The position numbers and the translations under genes were made by a program. The notes under the pieces were generated by a model. The model was not told the DNA's origin. It did not search any database and worked only from the letters and a program-made list of their open reading frames with translations. A stretch of 64,000 nt of DNA from Eutreptiella sp. 'Long Island Sound 2002' (taxonomy: Eukaryota > Euglenozoa > Euglenophyceae > Eutreptiales > Eutreptiaceae), in the NCBI GenBank assembly GCA_964036045.1, contig OZ038400.1:9883976-9947975 (forward strand). The letters are read 5' to 3'. Below, piece after piece: positions 44,225 to 56,592 of this stretch. How positions within the stretch are numbered: the first letter of the stretch is position 1; each line of letters begins with the position of its first letter.

Positions 44225-47200
44225 TCAGGCACCCCTGGCTGCAATCGCCCGGGTGAGTGCTGCCAAGTCCGAAACGTGGATCTTGGTCTTGTGTTTGCGG
44301 ATGTACTCCATGAAGGGAGTATTGACCCGCGGCACGAACGAGGAGACGGGTTCCCAGGTGTCGTGGGACGGCCCATAGCCTCGCCAACGAACCTTGAACT
44401 CCAGACCTCCGGGTGCCGAGGCCTTCGGACGCTGAGCCAGGATCTTCTCGACAGTATAGTCGTCCTGCTCAGCATAGTCGTCGTCCGAATCGGCCTCATG
44501 TTTGGCGTAGTCCAGGGACAGATGTCGGCCACGGAGGTCGGGTTCCCGCACACGGAGTTGACTCTCGTGGCGCTCCCGGAACTGTCCGTGACCCACCTTG
44601 ATGCGGTAGGTGTCCTCACCAATCCTGCGGACCACCTCGCTGGGTGTGAACCAGGTTTTGGTGCGGTGGGTGCCCATGGGGCGGGGTCTGATCACCCACA
44701 CCGGGTCTCCCACCCTGAACTTCTGCGCTGTCGAGCTCGGGGCGGACTTCTGACGCTCAGCATGCTCCTTCTCAAGCTGCTGGCGGATGTCCCGCGCCGT
44801 TTGCTCTTGCCGCGCGAAGAACTCCTTGGCATCCATAGCCATGCCATCACCAGACAAGGGAAGTCCCCTACCCAGGGGGTCCCTGCCAAACAGAATCTGG
44901 TGAGGGGACAAACCGCCCGGAGTGGGGGTGTCATGATGGGCCTTCAGAGCAGGCCACATCTCCTCGAACCAGTTCCGCCGTGGATTGGTGATGTGGATCT
45001 TGCGCAGCTTCTCGAACAGCTGCCGTCCAGCCACTTCAGCACCGCCGTTAGACCGGCTGAGATAGGCGACGCTCTTGGCATGACGTATCCCCATCAGGGA
45101 ACCCATAGCCTTGAACCAGCCACCAGTAAACTGGGGCCCTCGGTCACTGCAAATGGTGCGGGGGATGTCAAAGACGGTCAGCCAATGACGAATCATCATG
45201 ATCGCCACCTCCTTGGCAAGCAACCCCTTTTTGCGTGCCGGAACGGCTACAACGTAGCCGCTGTGGCGGTCCACACAGAGAACCACACAGTCAAAGGTCT
45301 CCTTGCCAATGTGCACTTCGGGCATGGAGAAGACGTCCATGGCCACGCTCTCCATGGGCTGGTCAGGAACCGGGGTCCATTGGGGTTCCCCCTTGACGTT
45401 CCGGTTATCGGGATTGCAGGCCTGACAGACCGAACAACCCTTCCTGACCTTCTTGATGGCGGTGTGGAGAACGATGTGGTCGATCTCGAACCGACGCTGC
45501 ATGTCAAGAGCTTGCTTCTTGACCCCTGGGTGCAGCATGTGGTGGTGCCAAGCTTCACACAGCTCGAGCACCCGGGACTCTGGGACTAGCAGCTTACCAT
45601 TCCGGTAGAGCTTGCCATCTTCCTCAGTCAGCCCCTTTGGCCACTTCTGTCCGTCGTCAGGGTCGGTCACAGCCCTATACTCGGCCGCAAAGGCCTCAGA
45701 CTTGGCGTAATCGTCGGTCCAGTCGTCCTGGAGGCAAGACTCCGGGAAGAGGTGCTTGTCGGACTCAGTTCCCACAGGGGGTGCCGGACCGGGCCTTCCG
45801 CCCGCGGCACCCACAGGGGCGAGTACACTGACCGTTCCGCTCACCCTCGAGACGAGGGGGGCATCTGCGGCCATGACGACGAAGCATTTGGCACCCTCCT
45901 CCTCCATCAGGCGCTCCATTTCAATGATCCTCTTGGCTTCAGCGGTCTCAGCCTCATCGCCATGGGCAGAGATATCCTGCATGCCCTTGCTGGCGGGATA
46001 GGCCCACCTACTGAGACAGTCCGCCACGGTGTTATCCTTTCCAGGAATATAAACAACCGTAAGGTCGAACTTGGCCAAGGTCTCGTGCCATCTTCCCCGT
46101 CGGGAGGCGGGACCTGAGGGGGTGTCCACGTGCTCCTTGTGCCACGACTGCAGACTCTGATGGTCGGTGCAGACGGTGACGGGATGGAGGGCTATGTACC
46201 CAGCCCATTTCCTGAGAGCCATGACGATGGCATACGCCTCCTTTTCACGGGGCGTCCACGTCCGTCTCTGGCCTTCCGCCAGGACTCGGCTCCAGAAGGC
46301 CACGGGCACGTGCCTCCCGTCGTCAAGCACTTGCTCCAACACAGCGCCAATGGCGTAGTCGGAAGCGTCGGTGCGCAGGGCGAACCCTCGGTCGGGATCC
46401 ACGAGGTGCAGACCCACTGCGGATAGCAGCGCCTGCTTCATCCCCTCAAAGGCACGGTCGGACTCAGCTGTCCAGACCAGAGCCTTCTTGGACCCCTTCT
46501 TGGTCTCCTCTCGGTTGCCCTTGAGCATGGTCGTCATGGGGGCTGCATACTCGGCATACATTTTGATATACCCGGAGTAGTAGTTGCAGAACCCCAGATA
46601 CGCCCGTAGCTCAGAGACCGTTTTGGGCTTTTCCCAGTGCTCGATCGCAGCCACCTTGCCAGGTATGGGCTTTCGCTGCCCGTTCCCGACCACGTGGCCA
46701 GCGAAGACCACCTCGCTTACCGCAATGGTGGCCTTGTCACTGCTGCCCGTGAGTTTGTGCCGAACCAGAAGGTCCAGCACTCGAGTGACGTCCCTCTCGT
46801 GTGCCTCCAGGAGCTCCTCGTAGCTCATGCTGGGGTCCCCGGACGCGATGATCACGTCGTCCACGAAAGGGGTCCGCACAGTCGCGCACCGGCTCAAGCA
46901 GGTTCTCCAGCATCCGCTGAAAAGCCGCATTGCCGTTGGTAACGCCCATAGGCATCACCTTCCACTGGAGAGGTCCAAGTGGGGTGCTCATGGCTGTGCA
47001 GGCACGGGACTCCTCGGCGAGAGGCATCTGATGATAACCATGTTTCAGGTCAATCACCGTGAAGATCCTCCGCCGGTGTTGCTTTTGCAGCATGTCCTCA
47101 ATGAGGGGCAGCGTATAGCTGTCGTGCTGCGTTTGGGCGTTCAGGCCGCGGTAGTCGACCACGAGCCGCCACTCACCGGCAACCTTCTTGGGGACGACGA

Positions 47201-49247
47201 AGCAAGGAGAGGCCCATTCGGAGTGGCACGGCTGGAGCCAGCCTCTCTGGATGAAGTCACGGAGGATCCTCTCCATGGCCTCCTTCCTCTCGCCCCTCAG
47301 GGCAAACTCCCGGTGCCGATACACACGGGGGTCCTGTTTCAGTCGTATCTTGGCCTCGCCATACGGTCCACGCACCGGTGGGGGGAACACAGGCTTTCCG
47401 CTGAAGAAGGTCTCGCCATACTTCTGCTTCAGCCTGGCCCTCAACGCCTGGATCTTGGGGCAGTCATCGGACTCCGCCTTGGCTTTTCCGGGCACTTGAA
47501 CCACGGAGCTTACTTGAGGGGTAGCTACTCCGCTCGCTTTCGGCTCAGGTGGTCTCCCCAGGTGGCCCAAAGGGCCATCTCTGGTCTTGCCTCGGAACAG
47601 ATCGCCGTAGGTGGGTGGGTTACCGCCAGGCGGCTCGTCTTGGCTGGACATGTGATCCAGCACCCTCTGTACGAAGGTATTCCCGTCATAGGAACCAGAG
47701 ACGATTGAGTCCACTTCCCACCAGGCTTTGTCCTGGCCTTTGCCCTCACGCTGGTTCCCCCAGTCGTGAAAGGGCTGATCCATATACCCCTGAACCAGAT
47801 CCCACTCCTCCTCTGTGAGGGGGTCTTCGGTGTCCGATTCTTCGATGTCAACAGGGGGAACCGCAAAGCATTGCCTCCAAGGCTCTGCTATGATACGGTT
47901 GACACACACGAAGTCCGTGGTGTCGGCCTGATCAAGGCCCCCATCCACATAGTGGAATTCTGTTGGCCATCTCTGGGGTGGCATGGGCTGTCCCTTAGCG
48001 TCCTGATAGACACTCTCTCCAGCCGGTAGGACGACCTTGTTCAAGGTCATGTTGGTCAATGAGGCTACCCAATGTCGGGTACTTTCCTCCTCGGTGCATC
48101 CCATAGGAACAACCAGCACTGCCTTGGAGCGGTCCTTGCGAATCTTCGCTATCGCTCTTGGAATGTCCCAACCGGGGCAATGGATCCACATCAATCCCTG
48201 ATGCGGACCCCAGTGCTTCTTCCACGCAGAGTCCTGTGCGCTCCAGTACTTCTCACACACCCGCAGATGGGCGGAGGTTCCTGAAGAGAACGCATCCAGG
48301 GCCAGATCCGAAGCTCCCAGGTCCGCGACCACTCGGTTCGCCACTTCGGGCCTTACGCCGTACTCCTGGTTTGCTGGCCCAGTGGGCTCAGTGTCCAGCG
48401 CGGCCACTTCGAGCTGATTGCGTTCGGGGTGGATCCATTGGCATTCCACATGGTGCTCAGGTGACGAAAGCCACGAGAGCTGGTCGTCCTGGTACAGGGT
48501 CATGGAGGCCTGGGCCGGGAGGACGCCGGAGTCCGTCTCCATCATGAAGTCGTACCCGACGATCATGTCCCAGTCCATCTCGGCCACGTAGAAGCTACCG
48601 TGCAAGAGGATTTCCTTGCCGAGGTCTGGGCGGCTCAGCTCACGATGGTTCACGAACTGCAGCCCAATGGCCGCTTCCTTCGTGCCTCCCACCATGTACT
48701 GGCCGTTCGCCACCTTCAGCCTGACAGGTTTCCGACTGTCGGTCAGACACCCTGGTGGAAGTAGGCCAGCCTTGACCAAGCTGACTTGGGCTCCCGTGTC
48801 GACCAACACGTCGAAAACCTTTTCCACTTCCCCGCATAAGGCACGGACCTTAAGATGCAACTGCCGCTCGCGACCGACACGGCGCACGGCGTGCAATCTC
48901 AGGATCTCCGGCCGTTCCAGAAGCTCTACAAGCGACTGGTGCAGGTCGTGGACAATGGGCTCAGGCTGCCCATCTGCAGCATCCAGCTGCGGTCCGGGTG
49001 ATCCTCCGATACTCTCGGATAGATCCTGTAGTACATCAAACACGTTGTTGGTCGCGAAGGACGGACGGGTGCAAGGGTTCGTGCCTTCACTTGCCCTCAC
49101 CCCGCCTCCGCGACTGGGCGCCAGACCGGGCCTTCCGCCCGCGGCAGTCCCCTTGTGCTTATCGACTCCCGACTGGGATGGATCGGCGCTTCCCACGTCA
49201 CCATCCTGCGACCGCCCTAGCCGGGGCCCTTGGCTGCAGGGGCTCCG
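44225..49247 (-). pseudogene. pol: Pol of element 2, broken by a one-base insertion in RT
   Basis: Same domain order as the element 1 Pol. The first part (49247 to about 46866) carries protease (DTGA), the Dam-like domain and the N-terminal half of reverse transcriptase, with tyrosine kept in YHQ. One extra A on the plus strand in the run at 46866-46868 shifts the frame exactly at the FVDD active-site motif, and the shifted frame stops near 46737. The second part (from about 46865 to 44225) resumes in the other frame with FVDD, RNase H, integrase and chromodomain, all otherwise open. A glycine replaces the arginine before the catalytic glutamate motif of integrase. The insertion lies in a short homopolymer next to a C/G run, so a sequencing error is possible; otherwise the element depends on enzymes from other copies. 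Confidence 0.88.
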
Positions 49248-49250
49248 CTA
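49248..49250 (-). promoter_or_regulatory. In-frame UAG between gag and pol (element 2)
   Basis: Same stop, same frame and same following CGG codon as element 1; the 50 nt downstream differ at only one place that I can see. Confidence 0.6.
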
Positions 49251-52200
49251 GGGGGCGTCGGTTGTGGAAGAGGGGGTGTTCTCCTCGGCCTCAACGTCGT
49301 TGACGCCCTTCTTTCTTCCCCCTTTACCTCCTCCTTTACCCTTGTTCTTGTCCTTGTCCTTGTTCTGGTCATTCTGGTTGTTCTCCTTGTTCTTGTTGTC
49401 CGATCTGGGGACCCAGTTCCTCTTGATCTCCCGGATCTCCTTGGCCAACTCGGTCCCCACCGACGACATCAGCTTGGCCAGCTCTTCCTTGTCCACCTCC
49501 ACCTTGGCTTCCCGAATACCCGCGGGCGCACGCTTCTTCGACCCGTGCACCTTCTTGTAAGCGTCCGTGTCAGCCTTGTGGATGGGGCATGTTCGGTGGT
49601 CATGGTTGAAGCCTCGCTTCCTCCCATAACACACGAAACAGCCCTGAGGGTGAGCTCGTATGAACTCCCCAAAGGACAGCGGAGGGTCGCCAATGCGGCG
49701 AGGGTCCCTCTTCTCCTGCTTCTTCCAACCCTGCTGCAGGGGCTTCCAGTTTCCCGGCTTGCTCCCCGCGTTCAGGTTCCTGGCCACGAAGGCACAAACG
49801 GCCACTTCGGCGGGCTCATCATCGTCGTCATCGTCGACGAGAGTCTCATCGCCGCCGGCTCCCGCTGGGTCCATGGCAGATTCCCCGCCAGGTCCCTCGC
49901 CAACGTAGTTGACGTCGCGGTCGCCGGGCCTCAACCCGCGGGTGTGGTGGAGGTTTCGGTACTCCTTGAGTACTTCCTCGCCAACCCACTCCAGGATCTC
50001 GTCGCAGCTCATCCGCGCCGGGATGGGCTGCAGACGGATGGTCTGGCCGCTCAACTCACAATCGTCAAGGCGCCACATCGCGGTCTTCTCGCGATCGCCC
50101 GAGACGGTGATGAGAAGAGCGTTCCGCAGGGAGTGCCGTTTGACATCCCGGGCCACGTTCTTCTTCGCCCAAGACACAACGTTCGTATGATACTCCTTGG
50201 GGAGCATCATCTTGACCGTGTGGTTGGACTTGGCCCTCTTGGATTCCTCCTTGGTGACCCTCTTGATCCATGCTTCCGGCAGCATGGAGAGCAGGCGAGC
50301 CTGCTCGTCACCCTCGTTCCAATCCTCCACATTGCGGCGGAAGAGGGTGTATTTCCCTCGGAAGTCACGCCAGTCCCGTAGGCGGATCTCCCGTCCATCA
50401 TGCTCAAGCTTGATGGACTTCCAGCGCTTGGCAGCCACCTGCGGAGCGTCCACCCGCTCCTGCTCGTTGAGCCACTTCTTGGCGTCCTTGAGGGTCTTGA
50501 TTTTCCCCTCCTTGGTCGCCACAAAGTATAGCTCGCCGAGCACTTCCGGCAGGCGGTACCTGAACCGTTTGAAGACATATCTCTCCGCATCCGCGGGAGG
50601 CAGGTCTTCACTGACGGTCAGTCCCCAATCGTCCAGCTTCTCCAAGAAGCGGTCGAGGTTGAGGGGGTTGCCGTCGTACATGGGGGGCTTGATGTCCTTC
50701 AAGTCTTCCCACACGGCGGCGTCCGCGGCCTTAGAGACCATGAACGCCGGCCGCGAGGTCGACCGAGGTTCCCATCGGCCTCGCCCACGGACTCCCACGG
50801 CCGCCACGTCCATCTCCTCCATGGAATCCCTGTGGCTACGCCGCGGTTCCTCCACGTACGCTGAACCGAAATGTTCACGCCGTACTGCATCCATGTATGC
50901 ATCCTCATCACGGCGCCGGCGGCTGCGTTCAGCGGCCTCCCGTCGTACACCACGCGGCGGGCTGATGTCGAACTCCTCCAGGTCCAGGTCCAGGTCCAGG
51001 TCCTCACCTTCGCCGACATCCCACTCCACGTCTCCTCTGGGGACCTCATCCCTGAGTCCACCATAACGTCCTCCAGCCCTGGGGATTGGCACCGGGGCTG
51101 GTGGCGGGCGTCGGGGGCGTACAGGCGTCCGCGGTGGAACACGGCGGTTGTGGTAGTCCGCGCTGAGCCACTCATCGCGCCATTCCTCACTGCCACTGCC
51201 GGGCGGCACGCGCTCGTTGCGGCGGCCCGCGCTGTGGTGAGAGGGGGCGGTGAGAGAGGGGGCACTGGCGCTGGGGCGACTCCTGGGGGCTCCGCCGGGG
51301 GCGTGGGGTCTGCCTGGACCTGGTCCGGGTCCCCAGCCGTCGTCCGACGAGCCAGACTCCAGGGGTGGGTGGTCGCTGCCGACTCTCCCACGGGCTTCCA
51401 GCGCATCCAGCCTCTCCTGCAGGCCGCTGACGACGTTGGTCAGCGACTTGGTCTCGGCCCTGGCGATGTCCAGGTCCTTCTGCGCGCGCGCGGCGACCGT
51501 GGAGATGCGAGCCATCTCGCTCTTGCCCGTGTCTACCTCCAGCTCGAGCAACTGGACTCTCCTGCGGAGGTAGACAATCCACCGCCAGGTGGCATCCGGG
51601 TCGCCGTTCCCTGGTGGGTCGTCGGGGTCCCCAGGGGGTCCTTCAGGAGGGCCTCCGCCGGGTCCGCCCGGTCCAGGGGGTCCTCCCCCGCCCGGTGGTC
51701 CGCCTCCAGGGGGTCCACTTGGTGGGCGTCCTCCAGGGGGTCCTGAAGGTCCTCCGCCAGGGGGTCCCGGTGGGTCTCTGCCGGGTCGCCTCGGTGGGTC
51801 CGAGGATGGGCGCTTCCTCGTGATGCCGAACTCCATGTCGTCATCCTCGTCCATGTCGCCCCACCTGGGCGTCTCGGTCACGGAGGACTCGGAGCTCCGG
51901 TAGGGAGGAGGGGGATCCTCATCCTCACCTTCCATGGGGACGTCTCCGCCACCTCCGCCCGTCCAAGCCACCACTTGGCGATGTCGACGGCCTCGTTCAT
52001 CCCCGTCACTGGCGGTGAAGAAGGGGTCACTGTCGTGGGGGTGCCCACCCGCTGGCCTCCGCGGCCTCTCGGGGGTCTTCCCCTTGCCCTTCCTCCGTCG
52101 ACGGGCGGTGGTGCTACCGCTCCCACTGCTGCCCGTGTCCGCCTCATCCAGCTTCATCCTGGAGGAGGCGTCCCCTTCGAAAAGCCTTCGAAGGGTCTCC

Positions 52201-53579
52201 ACTCGCGATCCTCCCGGGGGAGTCTCGTGGCGGAGTTTGGCCTCTGCCTCCTCCATTGCGGCGGCGGTGGCTGCGGCAGCTCGCGCTTCGGCCTCTTCCC
52301 GAGCACGAGCCGCCTCGGCTTCCCGAGCCTGCAGCAGCTGCGCCTTCTGCGCCTCCAACGCCGCCAGCTCCGCCTCCGTCTTGGCCTTCTCCTCTGCGAC
52401 CTTCCGTCGCGCGGCCTCGATGGCTTCCTTCTTGGCGGCATCTTCCTGGGCCTTAGCCGTCGCTTCGGCGTGGGCCCTTTCCTCCGCCTCCTTCTTTGCC
52501 CTCTCTTGGGCAAGCGCCTCCCCCAGCGCCTTCACCTCGGCCTCCTTGCAGGCAATGGCCTCCTGCGTCAGGCGGGCTTCCTCGTCGGCTGCCGCCAATT
52601 CACCGTTGACCTGGGCAGTCGCTACCCCATGGGCGGCTACGGCCGTGAGTCCGGCCGCAATGGCCGCCACGGTCTGGGTGTGGATGGCCATGCCATGCGC
52701 CCACTGCGCAGCCTCCTCCTGGGCGATGCCGGCGGCGCCCTCCACAGCAGCGCTGTACTGCTTGGCCCGTTGCCGGGCAACCCGACGGTTGCAGGGCACC
52801 CCACAGGCGCGCTCACAGGCGCGCGCCACGTCCCTTTCGGGAGCGACGCTGCTGCTGGAGCTGGCCTGGTCGGCCGGCGTCCTCCCGCGGTGGGCCGACT
52901 CGATGTCGCTGCTGGGGCCTGCTGAGGCCTGCCGGGCCTTCAGGAGCAGCGGACGGGGCTTGGCCTGGGTCTGCTTGGCGACTTGGATGTAGTCGCCAAG
53001 GGTGGTGGAGCCGGGGTGGTGTCCACCATTGGGCCGTTGGGGACTGGGGGCTGGGGTTCCGCCCTTGGCGCCTTGGGCGGCTTCGGCGGCCAGGGACTCC
53101 TGGTACTCCCGCCACCTCCGGTCCCTCTTCTTGTCCCCGGCGGACCGCTTCTCCTTCCCCGGAGACGCGCTGCTGCTGCCCTGCAGCCTGCGCTCGCTCC
53201 CCGGTTCCGGGAAGTTCTTCTCGATCACGTCCCACAGGGAGACGTTGATCGAGGCGCCCGACGGGTAGGCGTTGGGCTCCTCGTCCTCCTCAATCCCGTC
53301 GGGACGCAGGCCTTCGCCGGGCCTGTCCGGCCGGGTCCACGTCCTCCAGCGCCTCTGCTGGTGGCGGTACTCGTACCCTTCCGCCCGCAGCCAGTCCTCC
53401 ACAGCCTGCAGGCGGTCGGGGGCGATGTCCGTGCGGAGCTCGAAGCTCCTGGGCATGCCGCCTTCGCACTGGGGGTTGCTGTGGCGGTAGTGCTGGTCCC
53501 AAACCAACCCACGCAGCAGGCGTGCTGCATGGGGGTGGGGCCGCGGCCACGTCCTGCCCGCTTCCTGCCAATTCACCAT
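49248..53579 (-). CDS. gag: Gag of element 2, intact
   Basis: About 1443 residues from the first ATG at 53579 (the frame is open slightly upstream but has only a GTG). It is very similar to element 1 Gag throughout: N-terminal unknown region, Ala/Glu/Lys-rich coiled coil, PPG-rich collagen-like stretch, second coiled coil, capsid-like region, zinc knuckle C-x2-C-x8-H-x4-C and Lys/Gly/Asn-rich tail. Differences cluster at the start of the second coiled coil, where LLELEVDTGK replaces ALECEVDTGK, and in the tail, where three residues of a DK-rich repeat are added. Since pol is frameshifted, this copy can make Gag but no complete Gag-Pol. Confidence 0.88.
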   Translation of the reverse strand: MVNWQEAGRTWPRPHPHAARLLRGLVWDQHYRHSNPQCEGGMPRSFELRTDIAPDRLQAVEDWLRAEGYEYRHQQRRWRTWTRPDRPGEGLRPDGIEEDEEPNAYPSGASINVSLWDVIEKNFPEPGSERRLQGSSSASPGKEKRSAGDKKRDRRWREYQESLAAEAAQGAKGGTPAPSPQRPNGGHHPGSTTLGDYIQVAKQTQAKPRPLLLKARQASAGPSSDIESAHRGRTPADQASSSSSVAPERDVARACERACGVPCNRRVARQRAKQYSAAVEGAAGIAQEEAAQWAHGMAIHTQTVAAIAAGLTAVAAHGVATAQVNGELAAADEEARLTQEAIACKEAEVKALGEALAQERAKKEAEERAHAEATAKAQEDAAKKEAIEAARRKVAEEKAKTEAELAALEAQKAQLLQAREAEAARAREEAEARAAAATAAAMEEAEAKLRHETPPGGSRVETLRRLFEGDASSRMKLDEADTGSSGSGSTTARRRRKGKGKTPERPRRPAGGHPHDSDPFFTASDGDERGRRHRQVVAWTGGGGGDVPMEGEDEDPPPPYRSSESSVTETPRWGDMDEDDDMEFGITRKRPSSDPPRRPGRDPPGPPGGGPSGPPGGRPPSGPPGGGPPGGGGPPGPGGPGGGPPEGPPGDPDDPPGNGDPDATWRWIVYLRRRVQLLELEVDTGKSEMARISTVAARAQKDLDIARAETKSLTNVVSGLQERLDALEARGRVGSDHPPLESGSSDDGWGPGPGPGRPHAPGGAPRSRPSASAPSLTAPSHHSAGRRNERVPPGSGSEEWRDEWLSADYHNRRVPPRTPVRPRRPPPAPVPIPRAGGRYGGLRDEVPRGDVEWDVGEGEDLDLDLDLEEFDISPPRGVRREAAERSRRRRDEDAYMDAVRREHFGSAYVEEPRRSHRDSMEEMDVAAVGVRGRGRWEPRSTSRPAFMVSKAADAAVWEDLKDIKPPMYDGNPLNLDRFLEKLDDWGLTVSEDLPPADAERYVFKRFRYRLPEVLGELYFVATKEGKIKTLKDAKKWLNEQERVDAPQVAAKRWKSIKLEHDGREIRLRDWRDFRGKYTLFRRNVEDWNEGDEQARLLSMLPEAWIKRVTKEESKRAKSNHTVKMMLPKEYHTNVVSWAKKNVARDVKRHSLRNALLITVSGDREKTAMWRLDDCELSGQTIRLQPIPARMSCDEILEWVGEEVLKEYRNLHHTRGLRPGDRDVNYVGEGPGGESAMDPAGAGGDETLVDDDDDDEPAEVAVCAFVARNLNAGSKPGNWKPLQQGWKKQEKRDPRRIGDPPLSFGEFIRAHPQGCFVCYGRKRGFNHDHRTCPIHKADTDAYKKVHGSKKRAPAGIREAKVEVDKEELAKLMSSVGTELAKEIREIKRNWVPRSDNKNKENNQNDQNKDKDKNKGKGGGKGGRKKGVNDVEAEENTPSSTTDAP

Positions 53580-53883
53580 GGCAGCGGGGGCGTAGATGAT
53601 CTTGAAGTCCTTGATGTGCACTCGTTCAACTCAACGAACTGGTTGTGGTTGTTGAGGAGGGTGCTGCAGCACTGGATTGGAAGTGCGGCTGGTGCTGGTC
53701 AGCCGGTGGTTGTGGAGGTGGTTGACGCGGCCTTGCTGGTCGGCCGTTGGGACTCCGGGTCGGCCGATGGGGCTGATGCAGGAGTCCTGGTCTGTGCACC
53801 TCTTCCACGGGCGCTGCGCGATCAGGGCGATGCTCTGGACGGCGCTGCGGGCTCCGTGACGAACTCGGCGCTGTCGCTGAGTG

Positions 53884-53967
53884 GCGCTGCGAGCTGCTGC
53901 GCTGCGCTGCGAGACGCTGCGCTGCGCTGCGAGCTGCGAGCTGCGCCGCGCTGCTGCGACGCGCTGC
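53884..53967. repeat. GCTGCG-rich simple repeat in leader (element 2)
   Basis: Same length and almost the same sequence as 121-204 of element 0, whereas element 1 has lost 40 bp of it. Confidence 0.8.
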
Positions 53968-54019
53968 TCGGGGTTGGTGGCCCCGAGTGGCACGCGAGGG
54001 CTGGGTAACCCCGCGGCGG

Positions 54020-54030
54020 TGAAACGCTTT
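54020..54030 (-). promoter_or_regulatory. Self-primer binding site of element 2
   Basis: AAAGCGTTTCA in element sense, directly after the LTR. It is perfectly complementary to TGAAACGCTTT at 54153 down to 54143. Confidence 0.65.
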
Positions 54031-54142
54031 TGACGCGTTTCCGTGGGGGGCCGGCCACGGGACGCTGCGGTGACACGCACAGGTGAGCAGGCAGGCAAGG
54101 CACTACGCTCACAAGGGCATCAATACGCCTGTGTCATGTGAC

Positions 54143-54153
54143 AAAGCGTTTCA
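54143..54153 (-). promoter_or_regulatory. Self-primer sequence / proposed transcription start (element 2)
   Basis: The minus strand reads TGAAACGCTTT. A start at 54153 would give an R-U5 of 123 nt. Inferred from complementarity only. Confidence 0.5.
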
Positions 54154-55622
54154 GAATCCTTGCCACTCTGCAAAGAGGGAACGAAAGTATGTACAGCAAC
54201 ACATCAGGATATGTACACATGGGGTTGAGACTGGACTGGGGTAAGGGCATCACAGGACCATAGACACTCAGTCCCAACTCATATCCCAATCCCAGGTCCG
54301 ACCCTCTCAGTGGCTGATGGGGGCGGGGGCTCAAACACAACCCATGCCCTGCTCAGTCCGGACCCTGAAACCCTGCCAATAGGGGGGGTGTCCCGCCCAG
54401 CCACAGGCGAGTTCCTGAGAACCAAGGGGCTCCAAGGCCAACCGACAGTGGCTCCCCATGCTCCCTTAATGGCAGGTCTTAACTCCACTCTGAGCCAGAA
54501 ATATGGCCCCGCCATTATCCCTCAGGAGTTGGTAGCTGAAAATGGGCTGTTTCAGCCCAAACTGAAATTAGCTTTAAAAACTCCAAATTACACCCCTCGT
54601 CCGGACCCGCCAGAGGTAGGGACGAGGCAACTGACCCTATGCCCTGCGAGTACGAACTCCCTGGAGCCCTCACCCAACCTGGTTCCCTCTGAGGTCCCGG
54701 CATCAGGGCAACACGGATGAGTCAAGAGGGGTCATGATGCCAAAATCACCAAAATTGGCGTCATTCCCACGCGTGGCTCGCCCGGCCAAGGTAAGGCCAA
54801 TGGCTCACAGGGTAGGAGGCAGGACCTAGGACTTATATCTGAGTGTACAACTTGGATCTGGGTCCGTGCTCCCTATGGGCTTAGAGAAATGGGGCCGCCA
54901 ATTGACCACACGGAAGGGGGAAATTGAGGTCCCAAAATTGGGTCATTTTGGCTGCTTGAAATGAGCCAAAATTCAGTGTGCTCCCAATAGTATATCTCCA
55001 CGCCGGCTTGGAGATTGGATCCGGCATTCCATACGTGATCCACCGGGACTCCAACAGAGACTCCCATGCCCTTGGCTCTCAAAGATCTCCATGCCACTCG
55101 GCGTGGTGACGATCCCAATTGGGTCCACAAATGCAAAAATGGCAAAATTGCCCATACTCAATATGGCCTAGCGCCTTAACGAAGGCGGCTCCGCTTCGCC
55201 CACGTGGTGTGTGGACCATGGGGACCATTGCCCATAACACCCATGTCATATATGGTCCATTGGTCCATGCGTCCGGTGTGCACGAAGGTTAGAACATGGG
55301 GCACGGCGGGCAGCAAAAGTGGAAAAATGCTCAAAATGGCGGAAAATGCGCACACTCATGGTTGGGGCAAATGAGGCACATGCCCGACTCGGACCGGAGT
55401 GTGCCATAGGATTGGTATCAAGTCATATTGGTCCAACATATCTTTTGGGCGTCGCCCAACTCCTCCGATATTGGGAATGGCAGGGTCGCCAAGTAAGCCC
55501 ATGATTTGGGATAGTCCCAAATCGCCAACATGGCGGCCACGGTATGCCAAGCCTAAGAGGAGTTATTCGCCGGGTCCAAGATATGTTGGGCACCGAAGTA
55601 TGTACCCTCATATCATACTTGG

Positions 55623-55680
55623 GTCATGATGTCAATTGGGCGCCACGTTGAGATATACGGTCGCCACTTGACATCATGCG
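55623..55680. repeat. LTR inverted repeat (5' LTR, element 2)
   Basis: Counterpart of 1858-1915. The right arm ends ATGCG, so 11 of 13 positions pair. Confidence 0.7.
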
Positions 55681-56558
55681 GAGCCAAAAATGGCAAAATT
55701 TGCACAAAGACACACAAAAGTGCATTGAAAGGTGCACAATTATATTATAATATCTTTGGCTTGGATCGTGCAATCAACTAATCCTTCTAAACACAATGAC
55801 TTGACACCAATGACCTTCGATCCCACTTATGTGCTCCACTTGGGGCGCCATGAAAGGTTACGAGCGCTACTTCCCAAGTGGGCACATGAAAATATGGAAA
55901 ATTGTAAAACACACACCTTGCTCCCCACGCATCGCTTCGGGATCACCACACAAGCTTCCCTTCACGAAGGTTAGGCTTGCAATTGACCGTAGGGAGTATG
56001 GAGAAGGGGCTTGCACAATATGAGGTCCATTGGCGGGCTTGGCTTGGAGTAATGGACCCGCCAAATGGGCACACAACACAACACATGGCACATACCACAT
56101 ATTGCCCAAAAATGTAGCTCCCACCACGATATGTCATGCCCCTCCAAGGGCATATCTTTGTGTCAATCGCTCATAGGAACTCAAGGAGAGTTCCTATGCA
56201 ACACCAACACTTGCGCGCTACACTCGAAAGTTATCTTAACGCACGCAATATCATGGCCAATGAGTTGTAACGCAAACTCTACCCTCTTGACCATGATCCA
56301 TTACACTAGCGCGCACGTGTGGAGACGCAAGGCATATAATGCTTCCTAAATTACGTCGGGAGTATTGTGAATACATCCCACGTTTCCTTATCGTCAATAC
56401 TCGCAAGCAACACGAGATATGACCTTCACATGTGGCCTCACGAATCAACTTTGTTTTGCCCATATCTTTAAGACAAATGGAGGGCAGGATAAAAGGGAAG
56501 TTGATTCGTGTATACGGAAGCACGTAGGTCCACTCGAAAGAGGTCAAATCAAGTGCGG

Positions 56559-56592
56559 GGATGTCGAAGTCGAAAATCCGATTTCGACATCC
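56559..56592. repeat. LTR inverted repeat, 10-bp arms (5' LTR, element 2)
   Basis: Counterpart of 2794-2827, arms unchanged. Confidence 0.8.

Larger units (their letters stand above)
53580..54030 (-). other. 5' leader of element 2
   Basis: A 451-bp leader holding the full-length 84-bp GCTGCG-rich repeat (53884-53967) and, next to the LTR, the self-primer binding site. No other signal is recognised. Confidence 0.8.
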
